Source of the DNA: Salminus brasiliensis
Taxonomy: Eukaryota; Chordata; Actinopteri; Characiformes; Bryconidae
NCBI RefSeq assembly: GCF_030463535.1
Contig: NC_132878.1
Location: 39,747,554 to 39,811,553 of the forward strand
DNA length: 64,000 nucleotides
Direction: 5' to 3'
This document shows positions 53,750 to 64,000 of the stretch, piece by piece (position 1 is the stretch's first letter; each line of letters starts with the position of its first letter). Made by a program: the position numbers and the translations under genes. Below the pieces are notes generated by a model. The model ran no database searches. It saw only the letters and a list, made by a program, of their open reading frames with translations, and had not been told where the DNA came from.

Positions 53750-54044
53750 TTTGTAAAATACTTATATGTGTATTCAGGAACTACTCAAAAGTCCGTAGTC
53801 TGGAGGTTACGTTTCAACACGCGACATTTATAAAGGAAATATTTCTTTAAAAAATCAAAAGATAAAAAAAAAAATGTTTTTATTAATAATAGCATTGATA
53901 TCAAAACGCCTGTTAAAAGCTAATAAAATAAATGCAATCTCTCTGCAAAAAAACACGAAGCAAATTTATGTGGGGTAAATAATAATAATTTTAATAAAAA
54001 AAATTTTTTTTTAAATTATTTTTGGTTTCTGTGCTGTAGGGTCG

Positions 54045-54079
<35 letters not shown>

Positions 54080-54114
54080 TTACTTACTACTCTAAAAAGT
54101 GCACTAGGTGGAAT

Positions 54115-54145
<31 letters not shown>

Positions 54146-55230
54146 CACACTTATTGATATACACCACAAGTGTGGGGGTATGTGATTTGGGCCAAAACCT
54201 TTGTATTTGGGGAGTGTAGGTCTGTAAATTATTACCAGCACATTAGTAGAAACACATTGGGTAGCACAACATTGGGTTGGACCTCCTTCTGCCCTCAGAA
54301 CAGCTTCAACTCTTCAGGGTGTGAAGTCTACATGTTGAGAACTAATACTGAGCGCTTTGCTGTATGTGTGTGTGTGTGGATGTGACCATGAGTAGAGTAC
54401 AGCGCAGGACAGGACAGTCACTTAGTTTGTAATAAATCTTAAAGTATTTTTACCAAGCATAAAGGACTGTCTTAAAATCAGGCTAGGTCGTAAGTCTTTT
54501 TTTCTGAAGTTTTATAACTTACTTCCATGATCTCAGGATAACAACAGCTATTTTCCCATGATCACAAATATAAGAAAAACATGGATTACCTTACACTCTT
54601 TTCTCAGCAAATTCACTGGAGAGCACAAGTGAAACTAAAGATTCATACCGGAGAACATTTTCAAATATGCAGGCAAAAACACCAAAGTTGTAATGATTCA
54701 CATTTTATTTCTTTATTCAAAGATATAGGAGGAGTAAGCAACAGTGTTAAAACAGTCAATGTTGAGTAGAAAGGTAAGAAAGGCACTTGAAACCGTCTCC
54801 CTATTCTGAACCATGTAGCATTATGAACACTCATTACCCAGTCTAACCTGGTAAAGGCACTACACTGTAATTCCTTACATCCTCACTACCCACACCACCT
54901 CAGAAATACAAAAGCATTGCTTTTCTCAAAAGAAATCCTTAAGCCCACTCTTTAATACTTGCAATATAATCTAACTGAAAAGCTCACATCAGCTAATAAT
55001 CCCAAGATATTCATGTGAAAGATGATTTATCAAAACAGTTTGAGGATACTGACTAGACATGATCTTGACTAGGCATTTTCACGTACGTGAAGGTATAGAA
55101 AAGAAAGCGTTACTCTCAGGCATCAGCTTACATCCTATCTATGAATTAATTTTCATCATTTGTATCAGAAATTAGTTCATCCTCTGGTTTAGTGAATTAC
55201 AGCTGGTAGCCTGTATATATGGTGGCTTTC
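53750..55230. other. Region between tbc1d7 promoter and dsp stop codon
   Basis: It includes the desmoplakin 3' UTR on the minus strand. TTTATT at 54704-54709 and 54712-54717 (AATAAA on the minus strand) are the likely dsp polyadenylation signals, about 520 bases past the stop. A (CA)n run lies at 54049-54077. No other gene is seen. Confidence 0.5.
54049..54077. repeat. (CA)n microsatellite
   Basis: Uninterrupted CA run between tbc1d7 and dsp. Confidence 0.95.
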
Positions 55231-58200
55231 CTAGGACAGAGACCTGGTGCTAAAAGAAGTTCTGCTGAAGCTGAAGCTGCTGTATCTGGACGAAGATGAA
55301 GTTGAGAAAGTGTGGTCCACGCTGCCTCTGCGGGAGCCGCTCCGGGAGCCTGGAGCGGAACTCGGTTGTGTGTTATAGGGGCTGCTGATACCATGCGAGG
55401 ATGTGGCGGCTGCAGGAAGCATGCGTACCCCTGTTTTCTCTTCCAACATACAGGCATCCATGGCTTCCTTGTAGGAAATCCTCAGCTTAGTCTTGGGGCA
55501 GGTCAGTGCCTTGGGGTGGTGCCGCGTTTCCAGAAGCTTCTGCGCTGCTCTTCCATCCAGCCATCCCAAGTGTAAAGACTCATCAAGAGTGAGTTTTCGG
55601 CCACGTTCTGGATCATACAAGCCTCCGGTCAAAAACTGATATTCAAGGAAGCGCTGCCCAGCCTCATATGGCAGCCATTTTTCCTTTACCGCTTCAGCTG
55701 CTGACATTTTCTTCTTGGTCTTTAAATCCTCAAAGCCAAGGTAGGCCTTCTGAGCTGGTTTCAGTCGGTTAGCCAAGTCGTCATCGATTATGCCAAGCCG
55801 GGTAGCTTCCTGAACGGAGATGCGACCACCATTTTCTGGGTTTACAATGCCGCCAGTGCAGGCTTGAGCCTCTAGCAGTCTCTGAGCCGTGATGGAGTCC
55901 ACAAGACCGCGCCTCACTGCTTGATGGATACTGACCTTCTCCAACTTTTCTGTGTCAAAGATGGCCCCAACTGGAGTCTGCTCATCAGACTCTCCAGCTG
56001 TTGTCAATGTAATGGACATGCTAGAAATGTGCTTCAGGGAGTTTGGAGAAGAAGGACGTGGCTGCAAGGGAGTACTTCTGACAGTTGACACGGTTTCACT
56101 TTTGATTACTGTTGGCTGAGAGGAAAATGAGGAGGAGGAGGACGAGGAGGAGGTGGCGGCGCTGGAGGGCTTTTTCATTAGTTTGGTCTTACTGTTAATG
56201 ACTTCAACAAACTGTGTAAGAGTAATGGCCCCTGAGCGGTACCTGCTAAAGGTGTCTTGGTCAATGACCCCTTTATCAAGCAGCTCTTGCAAGTCATACT
56301 GAAGGCCTGTTTTCCGATCAGTGATGACCAGTTTGCTTGTGCCATCTGAGGCAGTAAGAGTCATCTCCTCCCATTCACTCTCTTGTTTGGAAAGCTCTAG
56401 ATAAGTTTCATAATCAATCAGCTGCTTGTCATAGGCTTCACGTACGGTCATCTCCTTATTGGTATCTGGATCTACGATCACAACCCTTGTTTTCCTTGTA
56501 GTGTTCTTCTGGGTGGTTTCGGTCTTGCCCTTATCATAAAGTGGTAGAAGCACAAGGCCAGTTTTCTCATCTGTAGTACAGCGACTCTTCAGCTGCAGGT
56601 AGGTCAGATTGTCCTGGGTGTTAGGATCAAAGAAGCCCTTTGTGTCATCACCCTCATCTTTCAGAATTTGGTTCATTTCTTTACCAAAGTAGCCCCTCTG
56701 ATAGGCCACATCCACATCAATTCGGTGGCTTTGTTTGGGGTCAATGATGCCACCGCTGGCTATCTGGGCTTCCAGCAGGCGAATACCATGGCCTTTCTCA
56801 ATCAGACCCCGTTCAATTGCTTCAAAGAGAGAAATGATCTTGTCTGTCCCAGGATCTTTATATCCAGTAACTGCTCTCTCTGCAGAAAGGAGCTTGTCTT
56901 TAAACTCCACCCCCACCAGGTGCTTTTTACAGGCCTCCTCCACTGTGTAGTACTGGTTGTTAACAGGGTCTATCATGAAGCCTGAAGCTGCTTGGGCCTC
57001 CAGAAGCTCCATTGTGGTGCCAGGCCGCAGAAGTCCTTCTTTCATAGCTTGGTAAACAGGCAAGACACGGTTGTTGGCTTCATCGTAGACCCCAGCAATG
57101 CAGGTGGATCCCCTCAGGTAGGCTCTTAGTCTATGTTCGATGTCCTGGCTAGTCAGCTTGCCTTCTTTTAGCTGAACAATGTCTGAAGGCTCCAACAACT
57201 TGGCCCAGACTAGATCAGACACAGAAACCTTTCCTCGTAAGCCCTGTACCATCATTTGCTCTTGGGCTGGAAGCAGGAGCAAGCCCGTGTTAGCATCAAC
57301 TTTGCATTGCCTCTTCAGGGTGACATAGCTAGCACTGATCCCTGTCTCAGGGTCCGTGTAGCAGTTTGGTTTCGCATTCAGGGCTTGATAAAGCTTCTCA
57401 TCAATCAGACCACGGTCCATAGCGACATCTTTAGGGAGATATACACTAAGAATAGGGTCAATTATCCCTCCCGCTGCCTCCTGTGCTTGCAAAAGACGAA
57501 TAGCTGCATCTTCATTTATCAGGCCCTTTCCAATGGCTTGGCTGGCTGATAGAAGTTTGGTTGTGTTTGGATCCCGGAATCCAATGCAGGCAGCCTCCGC
57601 AGTCAGCAGTTGCTCCTTATCCTCTTCATCCAGAAGTCCACTGAGATACGCCTCTTCGACAGTCATCCTCGCATTAGCTCTGGGATCAAGTATGTGTCCT
57701 GTGGCTGCTTGAGCCTCCAACAGTTTTATGGTGCTCTCTTTTGAGATCAAGTGGTCTCTCTTGGCCTCTGTGATTGTTAAGTTTCCTGCAGGCCCAGCAG
57801 CTATTCCTGCAATGGCTCCTGTGCCCTTGAGATTTAGCTTAATATCAACAGCCACATCTTCGACAGTCTTCTGACCTTTGACCAAGTGGTCCAATGTGGT
57901 TTTGTCGATTACACCACAGTCATGCAGTTGCTGAGCTGTGACCTTTTTGCGGACACCATCAAATACTAGAGTGGATGGATCGATGACAGGCTGGTCAGTC
58001 TGTGTGTAACTATTTGCAGCATCCGTTCTCTGCTGTAGTTTCTGCAAATCCATTTGCAAGGAATCCCTCAGAGTCTGCAGATCTGTGCGCTCCCGCTCCA
58101 ATGCCTGAAGCTGGAGTCTATAGCGCTCCTCCACCTCCTGTAATCGGGCCTGCAGGCGCTCTATCTCTGTTCTCAACGAGTTGCGCTCTCCTTCTAGCAC

Positions 58201-61200
58201 TCTGCACTGCGAGTTATGCTTCTGCACACGCTCCTCCTGGGTCTCGAATTGCTTTTTCCAGTGGCTGAACTCTTTCTTGAGCCTTTCATTCTCCTCCTGC
58301 AGCTGGGCTTTCAGACGTGTTTCTGACTCTAGGGATAGTTTGATACGGTTGAGCTCTCCTTCAATCTTTTGCATGCGAGTCAGATCCTGTTCCATTGTAT
58401 TTATCTTCCTGACGAGGGCATCTCGGTCTTGCTGTAAATTAGTACACTGAGATTGTGAAGCCTCGATCAAAGATGAAGTCTGCAGAGAAGAGAAAGAGAA
58501 GATCATTTAGGGGTCAATGGATTTACATACAATCAGTAACATAGAAAAAACTAACAGAGGGTGCACTTAAAATGGGAATTAAGCTTTCTAAGAATCCTCA
58601 AGTGCAAGAATTAATCATGCAATATTATGTGATAAAAGGGCAATCAATAGCATTCAGCACAACATGGAAAAGCATGCAGCAAGCTAAAGCTAAACATACA
58701 CAGCGTTTGAGTGAAACTATAGTCTACAATAGTCCCAGACACTCTACAGAGAATTAATACCTCGCTAGCTTGTTTCTGTATATTCTGAATCTCCAGTCGT
58801 AGTTTTTCTCTCTCCTGTGAGAGTTGCTGGACAAGGCTGTCATGCTCGGCTCTGGCACTCAGGCTGTTTTGAAGCTGTTGCTGAAGAGCTTTAATCTGGG
58901 AGCTCATCTCTTCATCTTCATGCCGCCTGCCTTGCTGCAGCTCTTCGTGTTTCAGACGCAAGGCCCGTAGCTCCTCCTCCAGGTGGAGGCGCTCTTTGGT
59001 CAGATTCTCTGTGTGCTTCTTCAGACGCTCAGTGTCAGCGGTCACTTCATTTAGAGCTCGGGTTTTCTCCTCCATGCTCCGATGCAGGGCTTCATATCGT
59101 TGGTTGGCTTCACGAACCCGACCCTGCTCTTGCACAAGCTGCAGCCTCAAAGCTTTCATTTCAGCTTCAAGCGTGGCCAGACGCTGACTGGAGACACCAT
59201 GCTCCTTTAGATTACGGTCAAGGGCCTCCTTCAGCCGCCTGCACTCCTCGTCTGCTTGTTTGGCCTCATTGCTGGCCTCCTCCTGGTTCTTCCGCAAAGT
59301 CGTGAAAGTGGAGGTGTACTCACGCATGGCCTGGCTAGTCTTCTCAAGCTGAGCTTCGATTCTCCTGCGCTTAGCACTCTCCTCTTGGGCCACACGCCCT
59401 TGCTGCTCTAGCTCCCCCTCCAGCTGTTTCAGCTCCTTCTGGAGTTCTTGAATTTTTGCCTGAAGCCGTGTGATGTTCTGCTCTGCCCGGCTCCTCTCGT
59501 TTGCTTGGGTTTCCAGCTCGACACGGAGGACCGTTACCTCTTTCTGTGAGGAGCGAAGCTGGATTAGCTCCTGACTGCAGGTTGTGTGTTTAGCATTTAG
59601 GGACGCTAATTCCTTTTCCAGGTGACCTGCCTGGGCTTCCACAGTTCTTCTCTTGCGTAACTCTTCCTCAAGCGAGTGTTTAAGGCTGGAAATTTCACTG
59701 CTTTTTTCCTTCAGCTCCCTAATGAAGCTCTCTTGCATCTCCTTGCTTTTGTCATCATCTGTATTTTTTTCACTGAGAAGCCGCTTTATTTGAGCCTCTA
59801 ATTCACTCTTCTTCCTGGCTTCTGCTGTCCTTTCTGACGATTGCTGCTGCAGCTGCTCTTCAACACGTCTCCTTTGAACCTGTTCCTCACTGAGGGTCAG
59901 CCGCAGCCTTTTCAACTCTTCCTGAAATTCCTTACATTCCCCCTCTAGCCTGTCAAGCTCCACACGCATGGATGAGGAGTCATCCTCTCGCTGCTGCGAA
60001 AGCTTCTGAATGTTGGTCTGTGTTACCAGGATCTGGGACTCATAGACCTGTTTCACCTCCCTCATTTCCATGCTGTGTTGCTGCCTTACCTTAGCCAGCT
60101 CCATCTGTGTCTCCTTTAAGTTCTGCACCTCCTCCTCCAGCTGTCTTCTCAGACGCTCAACCTCCCGGGTGCGATCTGCCACCGTCTTCTCTAGCTCAAT
60201 CTTGGCCCAATTGGCCCCTTCAAGCTGTCTTTGTCCTTTCCGCATGGCCTCCTCGTGTTCTTCCTGTTGACTGGTGTACCGCTCCTCCACAATCTTCTTG
60301 CTTGCCCTCTCCTTCTCCAAAAGCAGCTTCACACGTTGCAGCTCCTCCATTAGCTCCTGTAGATGGCTTTGAGAGGAGCTCAGGCTCTCCTGTGCTGCGC
60401 TACACTGCATCGCCTGGCTCCTTTTGACCTCCTCCAGCGAGAGACGTTGTTCATGAGATTCACTCAACTGAAGTTGGGACCGTGAGAGCGCCTCCTTAAG
60501 TGAGGTATTCTTAGCATCACGGTCTTCAATGTCTGCTCTTAAAAGCTTTAACTCCTCTTCGAGCAGATCTATCCTGGTGTTTCGCATCTATGTATTCAAG
60601 ACAGTGAAAATTAATGTAAATATAAAATTATATAAATACATTTTTAAATACAGGTACGAGGTCAAAAGAATGTTCTAGTCCTAGGTTCTAGCAAAGTAAA
60701 TTTGTCTACCTTCAATTGCTCCAAGTTTTTCAGTGAGTCGCCAAGATACTTGCAGTAATCACTTGAACGTGTAAGCAACTCCAAGTAGCGGGCGTGCAAG
60801 GAGGAAAGCTGAGGCACAAGCATAAAATTTGCAACCAAACAGACAAGACCCAAAAAATAAATAAATAAAAATAGGAAAAAAAAAAAGTGCTAGACTTTGA
60901 GAGTGTATACTTATGTACCTCCTGTGTCACTGCTGTAGATGGCGATTGTAGCACAGTTCTTTTAATAGGAATATTAAGCAGAGTCTCTAGCCCAGCACTG
61001 TAAGATGCCAACTCCACTTCATAGCCCTATACATTTGCACGTAAAAAAAAAATCCCAGTCATGTATTCATCACTATTTCAAACTTTTCATGACAGTAAAG
61101 TTTCTTCAATAAAATACCTAATCAAAACCACTGACCATGATCAGTGCAAGTTGGCACAGATTTAAATATATGGGTGCTTATTATTTTTGTACCTTAATGG

Positions 61201-63805
61201 AATTCACACATGCATCACCGTCTCTATGCACAGCCTCCACGGTCTCCCTCTTTGCCATGATCTCAGAATTCAGTGCCTAAACAACACATTCAAAGTTACC
61301 AAACAATGCTACTTGATATATACAGTTCACTGACTGCTTCAATTATAGTCTGGCCAGATACAGTGGGGGGAAAAAAAGTATTTAGTCAGTCACCAATTGT
61401 GCAAGTTCTCCCACTTAAAAAGATGAGAGAGGCCTGTAATTGACATCATAGGTAGACCTCAACTATGAGAAACAAAATGAGAAAAAAAAAAATTCAGAAA
61501 ATCACATTGTCGGAGAATTTATTTGCAAATAATGGTGGAAAATAAGTATTTGGTCAATAACAAAAGTTTCTCAATACTTTGTTATATATCCTTTGTTGGC
61601 AATGACAGAGGTCAAACATTTTCTGTAAGTCTTCACAAGGTTGGCACACACCATTGCTGGTATGTTGGCCCATTCCTCCATGCAGATCTCCTCTAGATCA
61701 GTGATGTTTTAGGGCTGTTGGCAGGCAACACAGACTTTCAACTCCTTCCAAGGGTTTTCTATGGGGTTGAGATCAGGAGACTGACTAGGCCACTCCAGGA
61801 CCTTGAAATGCTTCTTACAAAGCCATCCCTTTGTTGCCCTGGCAGTGTGCTTGGGATCATTGTCATGCTGAAAGACCCAGCCACGTTTCATCTTCAATGC
61901 CCTTGCTGATGGAAGGAGGTTTGCACTCAGAATCTCACAATACATGGCCCCATTCATTCTTTCATGTACACGGACCAGTCGTCCTAGTCCCTTTGCAGAG
62001 CAACAGCCCCAAAGCATGATGTTGCCACCCCCATGCTTCACAGTTGGTATATGTACGGATATGTACTGGCTTAAGCAGGGGAACACGTCTGGCACTGCAA
62101 GATCTGAGTCCCTGGTGGCGTAGTGTGTTACTGACGGTAGCCTTTGTAACGTTGGTCCCAGCTTTCTGCAGGTCATTCACTAGGTCCCCCCGTGTGGTTC
62201 TGGGATTTTTGCTCACTGTTCTTGTGATCATTTTGACCCCACGGGCTGAGATCTTGCATGGAGCCCCTGATCGAGGGAGATTAGCAGTGGTCTTGTAGGT
62301 CTCCCATTTTCTGATTATTGCTCCCACAGTAGATTTCTTCACACCAAGCTGCTTGCCTATTGCAGATTCAGCCTGGTGCAGGTCTACAATTTTATTTCTG
62401 GTGTCATTCGACAGCTCTTTGGTCTTCACCATAGTGGAGTTTGGAGTGTGACTGTTTGAGGTTGTGGGCAGGTGTCTTTTATACTGTTAACGAGTTCAAA
62501 CAGGTGCCATATAATGAGTAATGAGTGGAGGACAGAGAAGCCTCTTAAAGAAGTTACAGGTCTGTGACAGCCAGAAATCTTGCTTGTTTGTAGGTGACCA
62601 AATACTTATTTTCCACCATTATTTGCAAGTAAATTCTTTAAAAATCAGACAATGTGATTTTTTTTCTCATTTTGTCTCTCATAGTTGAGGTCTACCTATG
62701 ATGTCAATTACAGGCCTCTCTCATTTTTTTAAGCGGGAGAACTTGCACAATTGGTGACTGACTAAATACTTTTTTCCCCCCACTGTAGCGGTGATTTGAC
62801 TGCAATAAACTGGGAGTTTACATACTTTCTGCTGGTTAAGGAGTCTGGTGAGGACTGTGATGTCATCTGTCTTGGAGGTCTGCTGTGCATCTACACGGCC
62901 TCTAGTCTCATCAATCCAGGTACCGAAAGTCGAGCTAGAATGCAGATACTGCAGTAGCTGCTGTAGATATGAGTCCAGATCACTCAATCTGGCAGAAAGG
63001 AAAAAAAAAAACAAACAAAAATATATAGAATGTGCTCTCTCCATCAGACTGCATAGCTCTTTAAAAAAAGGCTGAAAGCAAAATGGATATTAAAAAGGGA
63101 GTGTCTTACCTGCTGTTAATCTGGGTTTGAATGCGTTTGCAACGCTCAGACAGCAGCTTCGCATGCTCAGCGTATTGGCATACCTCAACATCACATTTTT
63201 GACAGGGATGATAAATTTGTTCATTGTACTGATTGACCTTGTTTAATTCAGCATGCAGTGAAGCCAACACACTCTCTTTCTGCTCAAGCTCTGCCCGCAT
63301 AATCTATAAGACAAGACAAAAGTATCATAAATTTGTTAAATATAGGAATCATCCTAAACACACACAAGTCATTTAAGAATAATTCAGATTTCATTTTCAA
63401 TACCCTCAGAGTGCTCTGGTATGCTTGGACTTCAGCTGGGTCCAGTGACGTGGTATCTTTCTCGGTGAGTCGAGCTTCATAAACCTTCACCACATCCTCT
63501 GCCTGTAGTAAGGCCTGCAGCAGAGCCTTTATTGATTTGGACCTGATGGCAAAAGTGAAGGAGACTTTGACTTTTGTACAAACAAAGCAGCATTTGGAAA
63601 ACGGGCTTGCATGCATTTTTTTTTACCTTAATAGATAAGTGTTAGTGTGAGAGCCAAGCCTGTCCAGTCTCTGATTGATGAGGTCGAGTTGGCTGCGTAG
63701 AAACTGAGCTTTATCTGTGTCTGTCATGTCCTCTAGTTCTCCTTGCACTTGTTCCTTTAGCTTCAGAAACTGTGCCCTCAGTGTCTCCACATCCTTCTGC
63801 ACTGC
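55231..63805 (-). CDS. dsp: Desmoplakin, C-terminal part (5' end beyond window)
   Basis: Desmoplakin anchors intermediate filaments to desmosomes. Exons in transcription order are about 63805-63627, 63542-63404, 63303-63110, 62988-62826, 61276-61193, 61026-60919, 60808-60710, 60587-58761 and 58479-55231. They encode about 2,010 codons; human DSP has 2,871 residues. The first seven carry the end of the spectrin-repeat plakin domain (for example [38 protein letters not shown]). The 1,827-base exon is a heptad-rich coiled-coil rod. The last exon has 1,082 residues: the end of the rod, [20 protein letters not shown], three plakin-repeat domains rich in [14 protein letters not shown]-type repeats, and a Gly-Ser-Arg tail ([12 protein letters not shown]) ending in a Ser-rich stretch. 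That tail and the repeat order identify desmoplakin over plectin, epiplakin or envoplakin. The rod exon seems shorter than the human one. The first visible acceptor is ambiguous among three nearby AGs (63801-63806). Confidence 0.96.
61361..62785 (-). mobile_element. Tc1-like transposon in a dsp intron
   Basis: The element runs from CAGTGGGGGGAAAAAAAGTA to its inverted complement ending CCCCCCACTG, flanked by TA on both sides as expected for Tc1 insertion. The inverted repeats are about 200 bases long and closely matched, with shared text such as TTGACATCATAGGTAGACCT. The length, 1,425 bases, is below the usual 1.6 kb because of a deletion inside the transposase. It lies between dsp exons 61276 and 62826. 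Confidence 0.9.
61709..62432 (-). pseudogene. Deleted Tc1 transposase
   Basis: Starting at 62432 the frame begins [20 protein letters not shown] and carries the two helix-turn-helix DNA-binding segments (for example [18 protein letters not shown]). It then stops matching near 62040. The C-terminal part, in another frame (61709-62020), has [23 protein letters not shown] and [12 protein letters not shown]. About 60 residues between, including the WSDE region with the first catalytic Asp, are absent, and a stop interrupts the end at 61709. It cannot encode an active enzyme. Confidence 0.85.

Positions 63806-63807
<2 letters not shown>

Positions 63808-63849
<42 letters not shown>
63808..63849. 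repeat. (CA)n microsatellite next to a dsp acceptor
   Basis: On the dsp strand this is a (GT)n tract directly upstream of the first visible exon's acceptor. It makes that splice site hard to place. Confidence 0.95.
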
Positions 63850-63851
<2 letters not shown>

Positions 63852-64000
63852 AAACAAGTAATTGGTCATGGTATGTACAGTGCCTTTAAAATGAATTTAC
63901 CTCTGCAGATTTCCTTCTTTTATAATCAATTGTAGACACAATGGACTGTCAAGTATCCACAAAAGCTTTAACAGGACTGGCTTTGTAGAACACAGCCTAG

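Noticed and set aside
55231-58506. dsp last exon starting at the ATG at 58506
   Set aside because: The residues before TSSLIEAS are intron; the acceptor CTGCAG places the exon start at 58479, in phase with the rod exon.

Overview
The window is vertebrate genomic DNA, almost certainly from a ray-finned (teleost) fish. Genes are split by GT-AG introns, Tc1-type and other DNA transposon relics are common, and CA/TG microsatellites are abundant. The encoded proteins match vertebrate-specific families. I cannot name the species.

Layout, left to right. (1) 439-2912, plus strand: the 3' two thirds of eef1d, a translation elongation factor subunit; its 5' end lies outside. (2) 6355-20164, plus strand: a secreted multi-EGF protein of about 833 residues that I cannot name. 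It has a signal peptide, about ten calcium-binding-type EGF modules, six compact EGF modules and a cysteine-containing C-terminal module that resembles EMI. (3) 21170-27698, plus strand: a complete alanine-aminotransferase (GPT) homologue of about 478 residues. Its reading frame is open, but the PLP-binding lysine and several other active-site positions are replaced. (4) 30338-48195, plus strand: phactr1, 13 coding exons, with a second in-phase first exon at 39572-39770. (5) 50325-52881, minus strand: complete tbc1d7 (294 residues), convergent with phactr1. (6) 55231 to about 63805, minus strand: the C-terminal roughly 2,010 codons of a desmoplakin; its N-terminus lies beyond the right edge.

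The right half keeps the phactr1/tbc1d7 convergent pair with dsp, as on human 6p24. The left half (eef1d and a GPT relative) resembles human 8q24.3. The window may therefore span a junction between two ancestral linkage groups. The genes do not form a pathway: translation, matrix or cell-surface EGF protein, a GPT-like fold, actin/PP1 regulation, TSC-complex signalling and the desmosome.

The most interesting observation is the GPT-like gene. All splice phases close and the length is normal for the family, yet the internal-aldimine lysine is asparagine and neighbouring cofactor contacts are also changed. It looks like a retained pseudoenzyme. Second-tier items are the EMI-like tail and in-phase micro-exons of the EGF gene, the alternative phactr1 first exon, and a weak candidate for a small secreted peptide between phactr1 and tbc1d7. 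Exon boundaries were read by eye from splice sites and phase; all numbers are manual.
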